NCBI GenBank assembly: GCA_903854805.1
Contig: CAINXK010000074.1
Coordinates: 1-41,014 of the forward strand
Source: an uncultured Anaerolineae bacterium
GTDB lineage: Bacteria > Chloroflexota > Anaerolineae > Anaerolineales > Villigracilaceae
DNA length: 41,014 nucleotides
Direction: 5' to 3'
The notes under the pieces were generated by a model that saw only the letters and a list, made by a program, of their open reading frames with translations, did not search any database and was not told the DNA's origin. Below, piece by piece: positions 39,510 through 41,014 of this stretch. Position 1 is the first letter of the stretch. Every line of letters begins with the position of its first letter. The translations under genes were made by a program, and so were the position numbers.

Positions 39510-40457
39510 ATGAAATCTCGAGTCCTTCTTTCCGTGCTAACCCTCGTACTGCTCAACGCGTGCGCTGCCATTGCGCCCCTACCTGCTGGCGCGGGTAGTG
39601 CCGACCCACGCCAGCCCAACCCACCAGCACTGCTGGAACCAACAACCACACCCACCAACGGCCCACTCCTGCCCGTCGGGCCATCACCGTTTCCAGAAAC
39701 CCCCACTGCCACCCAGGCATTTAAGCCATCAATCACACCATTTTCCACGGCAACACCTACGCCAACCTGGATTAGCCAGGGACCCAATAAGATCATCTGC
39801 CCCATCCTGCTCTACCATCGCATCGCCGTACATTCCAACGGAAACATCTACTATATAGCCCCGGATGATTTCAAAGCCCAGATGCAGGCTCTCAAAGACT
39901 GGGGCTATACTACAATTCCGGTCACTCTGCTCGTCAAAGCCCTCAATTTTGGCGCTGAACTGCCCGCCCGCCCAATCATCATCAGCTTCGACGATGGTGA
40001 CGAGACAGTTTATTCACAGGCCTTTCCCATTATGCAAGAACTTGGCTTCACCGGCGTAAATTATATTGTATATAACTACGTCGGCGCAGAAGGCTATATG
40101 AACGTTGACCAGATCAAGGTGCTGGCTGCCTCCGGTTGGGAAACCGGCAGTCACAGTCTCTCGCACATCGATCTAACAACTAGCAAACACCTTGAATGGG
40201 AAATAATCGATTCGCGCCACTATCTTGAAAAAATGCTCGGGGTACGCGTGGAAACCTTTGCTTACCCGTTCGGCAAAGTTAATGGAGATGTTCGCAGCAT
40301 CGTTCGCGATAATTACCGAGCCGGGATGGGTCTGGGTGTCTATCTGACCCAAAGATCCGCCGATATCTATTACATGTGGCGACGCCCGGTCGAACCAGGC
40401 TGGGATCTGAAAGAATTCGGCTCATTTCTACCATGGAATAGTCCCCTACAACCCTGA
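39510..40457 (+). CDS. polysaccharide deacetylase (CE4) lipoprotein
   Basis: This 315-residue exported lipoprotein removes N- or O-acetyl groups from cell-wall or extracellular polysaccharide. The signal peptide ends in LLNAC (Cys18), then a Pro/Thr-rich linker to about residue 90. The NodB/CE4 domain has LLYHRI, the metal and base motif SFDDGDE, the HxxxH motif in ETGSHSLSHIDL, and YPFG; a family-typical RAGMGLG follows. The acidic and histidine ligands are all present, so it should be active. The start is the ATG at 39510, which begins the signal peptide; the frame extends to a TTG at 39465 but adds polar residues. There is no clear Shine-Dalgarno. It follows groEL after a terminator, so it needs its own promoter, probably near 39440-39460. 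Confidence 0.9.
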   Translation: MKSRVLLSVLTLVLLNACAAIAPLPAGAGSADPRQPNPPALLEPTTTPTNGPLLPVGPSPFPETPTATQAFKPSITPFSTATPTPTWISQGPNKIICPILLYHRIAVHSNGNIYYIAPDDFKAQMQALKDWGYTTIPVTLLVKALNFGAELPARPIIISFDDGDETVYSQAFPIMQELGFTGVNYIVYNYVGAEGYMNVDQIKVLAASGWETGSHSLSHIDLTTSKHLEWEIIDSRHYLEKMLGVRVETFAYPFGKVNGDVRSIVRDNYRAGMGLGVYLTQRSADIYYMWRRPVEPGWDLKEFGSFLPWNSPLQP

Positions 40458-40760
40458 TCATTTTGCCACTGCATTATCTCCATCACAGAACCACCCTATG
40501 GCCATCGAGTAATAACGTCAATACTATTTACGAAAACCCCATTAATAAAATGAGCAGCGCATGGTTTTTAAATGGGGTTTTTTGCGCAAAATGCACAAAA
40601 ATAACCACGTGCGGGGCAAACCACGTGCGTGATAACACACCAGCGCAAACTGCCTGCATTTTTTGCAAACCAACACGTTAACCCACCAGATAAATTATAA
40701 TTTCAACGCTAGCCCCCAACTCGACTTCGTCTTGTGGTTTATTTCATTTGGAGGATAATG
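40458..40760. other. intergenic region, 303 nt, holding a repeat copy
   Basis: No gene is seen. Copy 4 of the intergenic repeat occupies about 40508-40632. The right end carries GGAGGA, the Shine-Dalgarno of the last ORF. Confidence 0.6.
40508..40632 (+). repeat. intergenic repeat, copy 4
   Basis: The block AAAAATAACCACGTGCGGGG continues into CAAACCAC and matches copy 3 (TTGCGGGGCAAACCA) closely. Upstream, GTCAATACTATTTACGAAAA matches GTCAATAATGTTTACCCGAA of copy 3. The central stem is imperfect here. Confidence 0.6.
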
Positions 40761-41014
40761 ATGAACGCTCCAATCGAATGGTTGTTGGCAGGACCGCCCT
40801 GGATTCAGTACCGAACCAGGCTTGACCTTCTGGGACAGTCCGACCAGAATCCAGACGTCATAGCCGCCCATACTGCCATGCTCACGGATCCCCAACTGCT
40901 GGCCCTCGTCACAGAACTGTACGCCTGGCCCGGGACTGTCATATCCAGCCATAAAAGCGCCAGCCAACCATTCCACCGGCTGACCTTCATTGCGGACCTG
41001 GGTCTGCAGGCCCA
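40761..41014 (+). CDS. unrecognised protein, N-terminal part (cut by window end)
   Basis: An open frame starts at ATG 40761 (an ATG at 40758 is directly before it in frame) behind a strong GGAGGA site and runs off the window after 84 codons. The start reads MNAPIEWLLAGPPWIQYRTR, followed by LDLLGQ, then PQLLALVTELYAWPG and SASQPFHRLTFIADLGLQ. The pattern of amphipathic helices with W, L and P-rich turns could suggest a helical-repeat or alpha-toroid protein, but I cannot name a family. The frame has no competing ORF with a better RBS; the coding call is firm and the function is open. Confidence 0.7.
   Translation, partial: MNAPIEWLLAGPPWIQYRTRLDLLGQSDQNPDVIAAHTAMLTDPQLLALVTELYAWPGTVISSHKSASQPFHRLTFIADLGLQA

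Overview
The window looks like a chromosomal piece of an anaerobic, Gram-positive-type (monoderm) bacterium, most likely a Chloroflexota of the Anaerolineae type. This is inference from gene content: many lipoproteins with Ser/Thr/Pro/Ala-rich linkers, a giant alpha-2-macroglobulin lipoprotein, non-pyrrolysine MttB-family methyltransferases, BMP-type transporters, TPR membrane proteins and a CIRCE-controlled groESL operon. No tRNA, rRNA or CRISPR was seen.

Left part (1-12.2 kb): the tail of a probable FTR1 iron permease, a four-helix membrane protein, a YacP-type NYN RNase, a histone-deacetylase-family enzyme, a 1954-residue alpha-2-macroglobulin-like lipoprotein whose thioester cysteine is replaced by serine, an NBR1-Ig-like lipoprotein, and an unrecognised protein with a C-terminal membrane anchor.

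Central accessory block (12.3-32 kb): a minus-strand operon of a Dpp-type solute-binding protein, two permeases (no ATPase), four consecutive MttB-family methyltransferases and one corrinoid protein. Upstream of it lie a lone IS1/InsA-like ORF, an orphan BMP-family binding protein, and a divergent URO-D-family methyltransferase that could take methyl groups from the corrinoid protein. A complete BMP-type ABC importer operon (binding protein, double ATPase, two permeases) follows. The orphan and the operonic BMP binding proteins share a 55-bp promoter/operator module with identical internal spacing, so they are probably regulated together. Together the block reads as a scavenging and demethylation locus for methylated compounds beside a nucleoside or similar importer; the substrates are unknown.

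Right part (32-41 kb): an MFS sugar-type transporter, trmD, two tandem membrane-anchored TPR proteins, groES-groEL behind a textbook promoter with CIRCE, a CE4 polysaccharide deacetylase lipoprotein, and the start of an unrecognised ORF cut by the window end.

Other signals: four genes (NYN, HDAC, trmD, first TPR) have a -10 hexamer 6-8 nt before the start codon and no Shine-Dalgarno, pointing to leaderless transcripts, while most operon genes have strong Shine-Dalgarno sites. Four related intergenic repeats occur at about 1.0, 24.9, 26.4 and 40.5 kb. Several perfect inverted repeats act as terminators or candidate operators.
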